From an uncultured Collinsella sp. (GTDB lineage: Bacteria; Actinomycetota; Coriobacteriia; Coriobacteriales; Coriobacteriaceae): a stretch of 36,980 nucleotides of DNA. A program made the position numbers and the translations under genes. The stretch covers positions 1-36,980 of the forward strand of contig UQWK01000020.1 in the NCBI GenBank assembly GCA_900544725.1. Direction: 5' to 3'. Below the pieces are notes generated by a model. That model was not told where the DNA came from. It saw nothing but the letters and a program-made list of their open reading frames with translations, and made no database searches. The stretch's first letter is position 1. The number at the start of each line of letters is the position of its first letter. Shown in pieces: positions 16,347-23,614 of this stretch.

Positions 16347-16418
16347 GATTCCCTTAGGGAAAACACGGCTAAAGCCCCGTAAGCGTGTTCTCCTTAGGGG
16401 AATCCTGCTTTCGGGGCT
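16347..16418. other. Overlapping hairpins downstream of the FAD oxidoreductase gene
   Basis: GATTCCCTTAGGGAAAACACG (16347-16367, trimmed here to its role) pairs imperfectly with 16384-16404. AGCCCCG (16373-16379) pairs with CGGGGCT (16412-16418), and the two pairings exclude each other topologically. Each arm of the first is itself a small palindrome around CCTTAGGG. It may terminate the leftward gene or be a paired REP-like element; no gene is seen in 16290-16464. Confidence 0.45.
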
Positions 16419-16464
16419 CGATGTATGTTGAGAAATTGTGATCAAACTCAAAGTGAAAATCGAA

Positions 16465-17991
16465 TTAGTCCGCTCGATAGTGCGAACCCAGGCTTTCGGT
16501 TCGCTTGCGCATGGCTTTGACCATTTCCGTTGCCAGCTGAATCTGCGACTGTAGGCGGGCGAGGGCGGCGATTTCGTTGTCGTTGGCGTGCGACTTATTT
16601 AGAGCCTTGGCCTCGTCCTGCAGACTTTCAAGATCTTGTTGCGCCTTGGAGAGGCCTGCTTCGGTCCTGTTGATCATGCAGTAGGTGCTCATTGTGTGTT
16701 TGAGGCTGCGGGTCAGGCGTTCGGCATCTGTTGTGGCAATGCCGTACTGTGGGAGGGCGATATCCGCTTTCAGGGCTGCCTCAGGCTCTTTCTGCGCTGC
16801 AAGGGCTGCCGATGCGCCTGCGATGCGTCCGAACACGATGCCGTTGGCGCTCGACAAGCCACCAATACGGTCGGCGCCGTGCATACCGCCTGTTGCCTCG
16901 CCACAGGCGTAGAGGCCCTCAACGCCCGTGTACGCGGTCTTGTCGATTTTGATGCCGCCATTGGCAGCGTGGGCATACATCGCCACGCGCATCTCGTCGC
17001 TCGGCGCGATGCCGTGCTCCTCTTGTAGCCAGGTGGCAAAGGTCTGCACAAACTCGGGGACGTCACCGCGGGGGAAGTCGTAGTGGAGCGCGAGGCCTTC
17101 GGCACCCGCTTGATCGATGGCAAGATCGATGGCGCGGGAGGCCAAGCGTGACGTGAAGGGACCATATCCGGAGCGCTGATCGAGCAGGTCGTCCAGCTTT
17201 TCGTCGGCAATATCGACCGGTTGGTCAAATGTGACGTAGCGCCAGGTCTTCTCGTTAAAGACAAGGTTGCGCTTAGGCTCAATGAAGCCGGGCATCATCT
17301 GCATGAACTCTATATTAGTAAGCGATGCGCCGTGCGCCAGTGCGATGGCCTGTGAGGAGCTGAGCACGTCGGCGGAAGTGAGGCTTCGCTCGAACAGGCC
17401 ACCCGTGCCGCCCGCAGCGATGATAGTGGCCTTGGTTGCCATAGGTACGAGATGCTCGTTTGCGCGGTCGTAGAGCACTGCGCCGGTAATCTTTCCGGTT
17501 GTGTCCTCAACAAGGTCGATAAGCTCATGGCGGGGGAGTAAGCGAATGCCGAGCGACTCGATCTGGGCCGTACACGCGTCTTCAAGCGGCTTGCGGGTGA
17601 GGCCGCGCCACATACGTGTCTTGTGGTCAAAGCAGGGGATAAATTGCTTTTGCTGGGCGCTCGCGGCACTTTGCGGACGCTGGAGCTCAACACCTAGATC
17701 CTGCTCGAGCCATTGGATGGCCTGAGGAATACCGTGGACAAACGTCTGGACGAGCGTAGGGTCGGCAGCGCTGCCGCCGACGGCCTGGATGGTATCGATG
17801 AGGTCCTGTTCGTCGTCTTCGTCGACGGGGCCAATAAGGCCGAGGCCCCAGGTGCCCGGGAAGAAGCTCGATCCGCTCATAGTCTTGCCGGCGCTTGCGA
17901 TGGCAACGGTTGCGCCCGCACGTGCTGCTTCTATGGCGGCGCAAAGGCCCGCAATGCCCGATCCAATTACCAGTACATCAGTCGATTCCAT
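16465..17991 (-). CDS. FAD-dependent oxidoreductase of the fumarate reductase/NadB superfamily
   Basis: A soluble flavoprotein of 508 residues with no signal peptide. The Rossmann dinucleotide motif is VLVIGSGIAGLCAA (GSGIAG, residues 10-15), and the C-terminal FAD-binding block is YACGEATGGMHGADRIGGLSSANGIVFGRIAG. A helical C-terminal domain (LKHTMSTYCMINRTEAGL onward) matches that of succinate dehydrogenase/aspartate oxidase flavoproteins. In the capping region GPFTSRLASRAI stands where the family usually has PRDVVARAI, so the usual catalytic Arg-Asp pair is changed and the substrate is uncertain. GAAAGGA before the ATG at 17991 fixes the start. No nadA, nadC, frdB or sdhB lies beside it, so NAD synthesis or fumarate respiration cannot be assumed. 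Confidence 0.8.
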   Translation of the reverse strand: MESTDVLVIGSGIAGLCAAIEAARAGATVAIASAGKTMSGSSFFPGTWGLGLIGPVDEDDEQDLIDTIQAVGGSAADPTLVQTFVHGIPQAIQWLEQDLGVELQRPQSAASAQQKQFIPCFDHKTRMWRGLTRKPLEDACTAQIESLGIRLLPRHELIDLVEDTTGKITGAVLYDRANEHLVPMATKATIIAAGGTGGLFERSLTSADVLSSSQAIALAHGASLTNIEFMQMMPGFIEPKRNLVFNEKTWRYVTFDQPVDIADEKLDDLLDQRSGYGPFTSRLASRAIDLAIDQAGAEGLALHYDFPRGDVPEFVQTFATWLQEEHGIAPSDEMRVAMYAHAANGGIKIDKTAYTGVEGLYACGEATGGMHGADRIGGLSSANGIVFGRIAGASAALAAQKEPEAALKADIALPQYGIATTDAERLTRSLKHTMSTYCMINRTEAGLSKAQQDLESLQDEAKALNKSHANDNEIAALARLQSQIQLATEMVKAMRKRTESLGSHYRAD

Positions 17992-18179
17992 CGGATTCCT
18001 TTCTCGTCCGGCGCATTGTCGCACGGGTGATCGGCAATGGGGCCGCAAAGACTCGGCAAATCGGTAAAGGGCAAATATGGCAGGTGGGCGTCATGGACGC
18101 TCTGACGCTCCATCTCATCACATCTCGTATTTCGTCCCAACTGATATATCGGCATTAGCTATTCTGTGACACCGCAAAC

Positions 18180-18213
18180 AAAAAAGAGCCGCTACCCGGG
18201 TGGATAGCGGCTC
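18180..18213 (-). terminator. Terminator of the GGGtGRT gene unit
   Basis: Read leftward, GAGCCGCTA (from 18205-18213) pairs with TAGCGGCTC (from 18186-18194), followed by six Ts. Confidence 0.9.
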
Positions 18214-18248
18214 CAAAGCTCAACTATATGAGCATCGCGCGGGCGCGA

Positions 18249-19253
18249 TTAGGCCTTGAGGGCCTCCTCGACGGCGACAGCGCAGGCGACGGTGGCACCG
18301 ACCATGGGGTTGTTGCCCATGCCGATGAGACCCATCATGTCGACGTGCGCAGGCACGGAGGAAGAACCGGCGAACTGGGCGTCGGAGTGCATACGGCCCA
18401 TGGTGTCGGTCATGCCGTAAGAGGCAGGGCCGGCGCCCATGTTGTCCGGGTGCAGGGTACGGCCAGTGCCGCCACCAGAAGCGACGGAGAAGTACTTCTT
18501 GCCAGCCTCGATGCGCTCCTTCTTGTAGGTGCCAGCGACGGGGTGCTGGAAGCGCGTGGGGTTGGTGGAGTTACCGGTGATCGAGATGTCGACGTTCTCG
18601 TGCCACATGATGGCAACGCCCTCGCGGACGTCGTCGGAGCCGTAGCAGTTAACGGCAGCGCGGGGACCATCGGAGTAGGGGATGGTCTCGACGACCTTGA
18701 GCTCGCCCGTGTAGTAGTCGAACTGGGTCTTCACATAGGTGAAGCCGTTGATGCGGGCGATGATCTGGGCAGCGTCCTTGCCCAGACCGTTGAGGATGAC
18801 GCGCAGCGGCTTCTTGCGAGCCTTGTTGGCGTTCAGAGCCAGGCCGATAGCGCCCTCAGCGGCAGCGAAGGACTCGTGGCCGGCCAGGAAGGCGAAGCAC
18901 TCGGTGTCGTCGGAGAGCAGCATAGCGCCCAGGTTGCCGTGGCCCAGACCGACCTTGCGGTCCTCGGCGACGGAGCCCGGAACGGTGAAGGCCTGGATGC
19001 CCTCGCCGATGATGGCAGCAGCCTCAGAAGCGGACTTGGCGCCACGCTTGACAGCGAGAGCGCAGCCGAGGGTGTAGGCCCACTCAGCGTTCTGGAAGGC
19101 GATGGACTGGGTGTTGTTGACGATCTCACGCGGGTTGAAGCCCTTGTCGGTGCAGATCTGCAGAGCTTCCTCGAGGGAGGCGATGCCGTTGTCGGCGAGG
19201 CACTTGTTGATCTTGTCAGCGCGGCGCTCGTAACCTTCGAACGTAACAGTCAT
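18249..19253 (-). CDS. GGGtGRT family protein (function unknown)
   Basis: A 334-residue soluble protein recognised by the namesake motif SVASGGGTGRTLHPDN (near residue 257) and by other conserved Gly/His-rich blocks such as AFLAGHESFAAAEGAIG, YSDGPRAAVNCYGSDDVREGVAIMWHENVD and HVDMMGLIGMGNNPMVGAT. No catalytic family is known for this protein. It follows a NifU-like scaffold gene after only 18 bases and shares its terminator, so the two act together with good likelihood, perhaps in iron-sulfur or sulfur handling (inference from the partner). Both genes use optimal codons, suggesting high expression. Confidence 0.88.
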   Translation of the reverse strand: MTVTFEGYERRADKINKCLADNGIASLEEALQICTDKGFNPREIVNNTQSIAFQNAEWAYTLGCALAVKRGAKSASEAAAIIGEGIQAFTVPGSVAEDRKVGLGHGNLGAMLLSDDTECFAFLAGHESFAAAEGAIGLALNANKARKKPLRVILNGLGKDAAQIIARINGFTYVKTQFDYYTGELKVVETIPYSDGPRAAVNCYGSDDVREGVAIMWHENVDISITGNSTNPTRFQHPVAGTYKKERIEAGKKYFSVASGGGTGRTLHPDNMGAGPASYGMTDTMGRMHSDAQFAGSSSVPAHVDMMGLIGMGNNPMVGATVACAVAVEEALKA

Positions 19254-19271
19254 AGTTATTTCCCTCCCTTT

Positions 19272-20006
19272 CTACTCGTGAACCGGGAACACGCTGGCGA
19301 CGGAGTGAGTCTCCTCGTCGGTGCGCGGGTCGATGTACTTGGCAGCGTTCTCCCACTGACCATAGTGGCCCATAGCGCCAGCGATGGCCTCCTCGGGGGT
19401 CTTGCCGGCCTTGACGGCGTCGGTGAACTTGCCGAGGTTCAGGAACTCGAACGCGATGATCTCGTTCTTGTCGTTGAGAGCCATGCGGGTGACGTAGCCC
19501 TGAGCGAGCTCGAGGTAACGAGCGCCCTTGGCCTTGGTGCCGAACATGGTACCGACCTGAGAGCGAAGGCCCTTGCCGAGGTCGTCGAGGGAGGCGCCCA
19601 CGGGCAGGCCGCCCTCGGAGAACGCGGTCTGGCTGCGGCCGTAAACGATCTGCAGGAAGATCTCGCGCATAGCAACGTTGATGGCGTCGCAGACGAGGTC
19701 GGTGTTGAGGGCCTCGAGGATGGTCTTGCCGGGAAGGATCTCGGAAGCCATGGCGGCAGAGTGGGTCATGCCCGAGCAGCCGATGGTCTCAACGAGGGCC
19801 TCCTCGATGATGCCGTCCTTGACGTTCAGCGTGAGCTTGCAGGCGCCCTGCTGAGGTGCGCACCAACCCACACCGTGCGTAAGACCGGAGATGTCGGAAA
19901 TCTCCTTAGCCTGGACCCACTTGCCCTCCTCGGGGATGGGTGCGGGGCCGTGGTATGCACCCTTGGCAACGGGGCACATGTTCTCCACTTCCTGTGAGTA
20001 CTGCAT
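19272..20006 (-). CDS. NifU/IscU-like iron-sulfur scaffold protein, partner of GGGtGRT
   Basis: A 244-residue protein whose N-terminal half resembles the IscU/NifU scaffold: a Cys in VGWCAPQQGACKLTLNVKDG, the cluster-ligand loop ETIGCSGMTHSAAMASEILPGKT, and a later Cys in TDLVCDAINVA, corresponding to the three scaffold cysteines. The C-terminal half (about 130-244) is an extension not found in IscU. The frame is open further upstream, but the ATG at 20006 directly follows GAGAGGAGAGG. It is first in a two-gene unit with GGGtGRT and is distinct from the SufU of the suf operon in this window, so the organism has at least two scaffold-like proteins. Confidence 0.85.
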   Translation of the reverse strand: MQYSQEVENMCPVAKGAYHGPAPIPEEGKWVQAKEISDISGLTHGVGWCAPQQGACKLTLNVKDGIIEEALVETIGCSGMTHSAAMASEILPGKTILEALNTDLVCDAINVAMREIFLQIVYGRSQTAFSEGGLPVGASLDDLGKGLRSQVGTMFGTKAKGARYLELAQGYVTRMALNDKNEIIAFEFLNLGKFTDAVKAGKTPEEAIAGAMGHYGQWENAAKYIDPRTDEETHSVASVFPVHE

Positions 20007-20398
20007 GCCTCTCCTCTCTATCGTGTTGGCGTCCCGTCTGGGGGTCGTGGCTGGCGATTGCCGGGCGACCCTTCGAAAGGGACATGACATGCAGCCCCTA
20101 TAATACCGCGAAATGCACGGAATATTCGGCGAACGGCTCAGTTTTCGTAGCGAGATGCGTGGAACTTTCAATTGAAACGGTTTAACAAAGCTGTTTGCGG
20201 CTGTGCGGTTCGCTGAAGGGGGTCGGTTCCGTTCAAGCTTTTGACTATGTCGCGTTGTCTGACCTGTAGCTATGATGCCGTTCGCCGCCTGTATACTGCC
20301 TTTTGCCGTGTGGCGTAGTTGTTTTGCGTGAATGTTTTGATGGCACGCTTCAATCGTACTGTATTTGATGGTAAGCAGATCCCGGCGAAGGGAGCGCC
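20007..20398. other. Divergent promoter region, NifU-like / transposase-like genes
   Basis: This 392-base region has TATAAT/ATTATA at 20099-20105, usable as a -10 box leftward (TATTAT) for the NifU-like gene about 95 bases away. TATACT at 20292-20297 may serve the rightward gene. A TGCACGGAATATTCGGC stretch near 20114 resembles the repeats at 21362 and 21569. No coding frame is credible. Confidence 0.45.
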
Positions 20399-21202
20399 AT
20401 GCAGCGCGTTTGGAGAACGGTTACCGGCTTTTACCATGTGTGTGCACGCGGCACGGGCAAGCAGCTAATTTTTGAGGGCGATGAAGACCGGTGGACGTTT
20501 TTGGAGCTGATGCGCGACTGCTGCCGCGATGCCCAGGTGACGATCGTGGCGTGGTGTCTCATGAGCGACTGCGCGGATCTGGTGCTTTTGGATTACGAGG
20601 ACGAAATGAGCGCAGCCATGCAGCGGCTGTTGTTGACGTATGCTCGTCGGTTCAATAAGCGCACTGGGCGCGCGGGCTGCCTATTTCGTGAACGTTTTGA
20701 GCGCCGCTCGCTCGATACCGACTGGCAGGTGATGGAGGCTATTCGTTCCGTTCACGCCTGTCCGCAGGAGGCGGGCATCAGTCTCATTGAGCGTTATCCC
20801 TGGAGCAGCTTTGTCGAGTATCTACGGGCCTATGACAACGATATGACGAGGGGATTTTCCGACCCGTCTTGCGCGCTTGAGCTTTTTGGTTCTGCCAAGG
20901 CCTTTATTGCCTATTCGCTTTCGACGCCCGACGGCTGTGAGTCGGCGATGTGCGATATGAAAGAGACGGAGTGGGAACGGCGCGCCTTTTGCGACAAGAT
21001 GGCCAAGGAGCTCGGGGTTCCACTCCAAGGCCTTAAAGCCGCACCGCGGGCGCAGCGCGATATCGTAATCGTTGGATTGCACGATGCCGGTTTTACGGTG
21101 CGCCAAATTGAACGGTATGCGGGGATTGGCAAAAGTACCGTTGCGCGTATCGTGCGCGCTCGTGCGCGAGCTGTGGTGCGGACTGGTGGAAACGTGGTGT
21201 AG
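20399..21202 (+). CDS. REP-associated tyrosine transposase-like protein, catalytic residues lost, with C-terminal HTH
   Basis: A 267-residue protein whose first 140 residues follow the Y1/IS200-like REP-associated transposase pattern: FYHVCARGTGKQLIFEGDEDR (usual YHVTNRGNNRQxIF), VAWCLMSDCADLVLL (usual YVLMPNHVHLLL), RRFNKRTGRAGCLFRERF and RYPWSSFVEYLRAY (usual YPWSSYRAY). The HUH metal-binding pair is replaced by Cys 58 and Asp 60, and the catalytic Tyr position (usual RYIHLNP) reads RSVHACP with Ser 117. The C terminus (about 213-262) is a helix-turn-helix: FTVRQIERYAGIGKSTVARIVR. Nicking activity is therefore unlikely; a DNA-binding or regulatory role is inferred. GAAGGGAG before the ATG supports the start. 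It is a solo gene with no inverted repeats of its own. Confidence 0.75.
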   Translation: MQRVWRTVTGFYHVCARGTGKQLIFEGDEDRWTFLELMRDCCRDAQVTIVAWCLMSDCADLVLLDYEDEMSAAMQRLLLTYARRFNKRTGRAGCLFRERFERRSLDTDWQVMEAIRSVHACPQEAGISLIERYPWSSFVEYLRAYDNDMTRGFSDPSCALELFGSAKAFIAYSLSTPDGCESAMCDMKETEWERRAFCDKMAKELGVPLQGLKAAPRAQRDIVIVGLHDAGFTVRQIERYAGIGKSTVARIVRARARAVVRTGGNVV

Positions 21203-21361
21203 GGCCGCCTGTGCACCGCAGCCGGGGTCGCCCATACGCCACAACCTTTGTTCTAAAAGCTTGGTACGGTAACTGCGCATCTAGATTTGCATAGAACGGT
21301 CGCCTTCATGCATAAAATAACGGCTTAGTTCGGTTTTGCCTGCGCCTACCCCCGTCTACTC

Positions 21362-21389
21362 CGTGCAAAAAGCGGAGTATTCAACATCG
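21362..21389 (+). repeat. Repeat unit 1 beside the transposase-like gene
   Basis: It contains CGTGCAAAAAGCGGAGTATT followed by CAACATCG. The complement of unit 2 at 21569-21599 matches it closely around CGTGCA, GCG and AGTATTCA, so the two units form an inverted pair 180 bases apart. Confidence 0.55.
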
Positions 21390-21568
21390 TGGTACTGTCG
21401 GCGCCGTCGCAATCTTGAAACATACGGGCTCCGAAGCTATTTGTGCCTACCGATGAGCCTCCGAAGCTCATGTTTACGCCCCCTGAGACCTCGATGCTTG
21501 TTCTAAATCGCTATATAAAGGCGACTTGAGATGTTGATTAACGCTTCCGATGCGTATACACACGGCTT

Positions 21569-21599
21569 GGCGTGCTGAATACTCGCAAAAATGCACGCC
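21569..21599 (-). repeat. Repeat unit 2, inverted relative to unit 1
   Basis: GGCGTGC and GCACGCC bracket 17 bases (TGAATACTCGCAAAAAT), giving a seven-pair hairpin like those of REP elements. Confidence 0.55.
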
Positions 21600-21798
21600 G
21601 CACCCTAGGGGACCCTTCTGCGGCAGGCGCGAGGCGTGCTGAAGCTCAGCAGGACGGGGCTTGGCACTTTGCTTAGAGTGCCCGTGGCCCTGCCCCAAGC
21701 TTTTTGTACTGGGGAAAACGCTCGTGTTCGCGGTTGGTCGTGTGATAAATGACAGACGGGGCGCCGGGCGCGCGGACTTTGTGTGTCCGAGGCGTTAT

Positions 21799-21832
21799 GA
21801 AAAAGCCGAGCCACCCGTATTGGGCGGCTCGG
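21799..21832 (-). terminator. Terminator of the suf operon
   Basis: Read leftward, GCCGAGCCGCCC (from 21821-21832) pairs with GGGTGGCTCGGC (from 21804-21815; one wobble) around AATAC, followed by five Ts. Confidence 0.92.
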
Positions 21833-21861
21833 CAATCAAACCCTTTGATCTGGGGCATCCG

Positions 21862-22296
21862 CTACTGGTTAGCTTGCCCCTCGAGCATGCCGTCGAGGGT
21901 GCGCCAGGCGAGCTCGGCGCACTTGACGCGGGCGGGCATGTGCGAGATGTCCTGGAGCTGGGCGGCCTCGTCCAGATCTTCCAGGTCTTCCTCGGAGAGC
22001 TGCTCGCCGCGGATCATGGCCAGGAAAAGCCCGGCCAGGCGGCGTGCCTCCTCGACCGTCTCGCCGGTGATGAGGTCGGCCATGATATCGGCGCTGGCCT
22101 GGCTGATGGCGCAGCCGTGGCCGGTAAATGAGGCCTCCTCGATAACGCCGTTCTCGACACGCAGCTGCAAGGTGAGCTCGTCACCGCAGCTGGGGTTGAT
22201 ACCGTCGTGCTCGTGCGTGGGAGCGTCCATCGGGTACTTGTAGTCAGGGTGCGAGTTGTGCTCCATAAACGTGGTGGAGGTGTACAGATTACCCAT
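21862..22296 (-). CDS. sufU: SufU, zinc-dependent sulfur transfer protein for Fe-S assembly
   Basis: Accepts persulfide sulfur from SufS and passes it to the SufBCD complex. The 144-residue protein shows the zinc and active-site residues of SufU: NPSCGDELTL (Cys and Asp), GHGCAISQASADI (Cys) and ARVKCAELAW (Cys), with the insertion between the second and third ligand regions that separates SufU from IscU. The start MGNLYTSTTF overlaps the sufS stop by eight bases (ATGGGTAA), indicating translational coupling; the longer open frame upstream is sufS shadow. It is the last gene of the operon. Confidence 0.94.
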   Translation of the reverse strand: MGNLYTSTTFMEHNSHPDYKYPMDAPTHEHDGINPSCGDELTLQLRVENGVIEEASFTGHGCAISQASADIMADLITGETVEEARRLAGLFLAMIRGEQLSEEDLEDLDEAAQLQDISHMPARVKCAELAWRTLDGMLEGQANQ

Positions 22297-23614
22297 TGAA
22301 CGTGCTCCAAACGTGATGCAGGCCGGCAATGAACTTATCGATATCGGCCTTGTCGTTGTAGAAGGCCACGCTGGCGCGGCAGCAGGCAAGATTTTCGACG
22401 CCCAGCCAGGTGAGCAGCGGCTGCGCGCAGTGGTGACCGGCGCGGATGCAGACGCCGTCCATGTCCATAATGCTCGCGACATCGTGCGGATGGATGCCCT
22501 TGACGTTAAAGCTTACAACGCCGTGGTGGTTGTCCCAATAGATGGAGCCGATGATCTGGACAAAGTCGAGCTGCATGAGCTCGCCCATCAGGTAATGGAC
22601 GAGTGCCTGCTCGCGGTCCTGGATGTTTTCGTAACCCACTGTGTTGACGAGGTAGTCGAGGGCGGCACCTGTGGCGAAGATGCCGGCGGCGTCCTGCGTG
22701 CCTGCCTCGAATTTTTCGGGGACGGGTGCCCAGACGGCGTCCTGCTCGGTGACCGAATCGATCATTTCGCCGCCGGTGAGCATGGGCGGCATGGCGTTGA
22801 GCAGGTCCATCTTGCCCCACAGCACGCCGATGCCCATGGGACCCATGGCCTTGTGTGCGCTAAAGGCAAAGAAGTCGGCTCCCAGGTCGGCCACATCGAC
22901 CGGCATGTGCGGCAGCGACTGCGCGCCGTCGACGACCAGATAGCCGCCGTACTTGTGTACGAGCTTGCCGAGGTTCTTGACCGGATTCTCGACGCCCAGA
23001 ACGTTAGAGACCTGACCCACGGCCAAGATCTTGGTCTTGGGGCCCACCTTGGCAAGCACTTCCTCGGTGGTGAGCTGGCCGGTCTTGGTGGGGTAGAGGT
23101 AGACGAGCTTGGCACCGGTCTCGCGGCAGACCTGCTGCCACGGAATCAGGTTGGAGTGGTGCTCCATGATGGTGATGACGACCTCGTCGCCGGGCTCCAG
23201 CACCGTGGGCGCAAAGCTCTTGGCGACCAGGTTGAGCGACTCACTCGTGTTGCGGGTGAAGACGACCTCGTTGGCCTGGGAGGCGCCGATGAGGTCGGCG
23301 ATCTGCTGGCGGACCTTGGCGATGGCATCGGTGGCCTCGACGGACAGCGAGTACAGGCCGCGCAGGGGGTTGGCGTTCATGCGCTGGTAGAAGTCGCGCT
23401 CGGCGTCGAGTACGCAGGCGGGGCGCTGCGCGGTGGCGGCGCTATCGAGGAAGGCGATCTCGGGATGTTGCTGGAACAGCGGGAACTGGCCCTTGTAGGG
23501 GTTAGTCTCGATGTCCACGGTGGGCCAGCCGCGCGAAGCCTCGTCGCTGGCGTCGAGCTCCATGGGCTCGGGGGCGGTGCAGGTATCGCATTTAACGTGC
23601 TCGGTGTCGATCAT
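22289..23614 (-). CDS. sufS: SufS, cysteine desulfurase
   Basis: PLP enzyme that takes sulfur from cysteine as an enzyme persulfide. It has 441 residues, about 30 longer than usual owing to an N-terminal extension with VKCDTC. The PLP lysine is in FSAHKAMGPMG (Lys 255), EHHSNLIPWQ is the usual PLP-stacking His region, and the catalytic cysteine is in RAGHHCAQPLL (Cys 396). The segment after it, ENLACCRASVAFYN, carries two adjacent Cys where most SufS have TARASF. GAGGAG precedes the ATG, which overlaps the sufD stop as ATGA. Confidence 0.95.
   Translation of the reverse strand: MIDTEHVKCDTCTAPEPMELDASDEASRGWPTVDIETNPYKGQFPLFQQHPEIAFLDSAATAQRPACVLDAERDFYQRMNANPLRGLYSLSVEATDAIAKVRQQIADLIGASQANEVVFTRNTSESLNLVAKSFAPTVLEPGDEVVITIMEHHSNLIPWQQVCRETGAKLVYLYPTKTGQLTTEEVLAKVGPKTKILAVGQVSNVLGVENPVKNLGKLVHKYGGYLVVDGAQSLPHMPVDVADLGADFFAFSAHKAMGPMGIGVLWGKMDLLNAMPPMLTGGEMIDSVTEQDAVWAPVPEKFEAGTQDAAGIFATGAALDYLVNTVGYENIQDREQALVHYLMGELMQLDFVQIIGSIYWDNHHGVVSFNVKGIHPHDVASIMDMDGVCIRAGHHCAQPLLTWLGVENLACCRASVAFYNDKADIDKFIAGLHHVWSTFNG

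Larger units (their letters stand above)
21203..21861. other. 659-base repeat-bearing spacer after the transposase-like gene
   Basis: No convincing gene is seen. It holds the inverted repeat pair at 21362-21389 and 21569-21599, a GGCGTGCTGAA word repeated at about 21569 and 21630 with its GCACGCC complement between them, and a hairpin near 21663-21708 ending in CTTTTTG. At its right end is the terminator of the suf operon. Confidence 0.55.

Noticed and set aside
16080..16451. 123-codon minus-strand frame with a repeated QLRALSGSTPCEVNKK segment
   Set aside because: The amino-acid repeat is only the translation of the duplicated 50-base tail and terminators after the tRNA array; no ribosome site and it ends in the tRNA terminator.
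18228..19997. 589-codon open frame on the plus strand across the GGGtGRT and NifU-like genes
   Set aside because: Antisense to two well-recognised genes and spanning their boundary; no ribosome site or motif.
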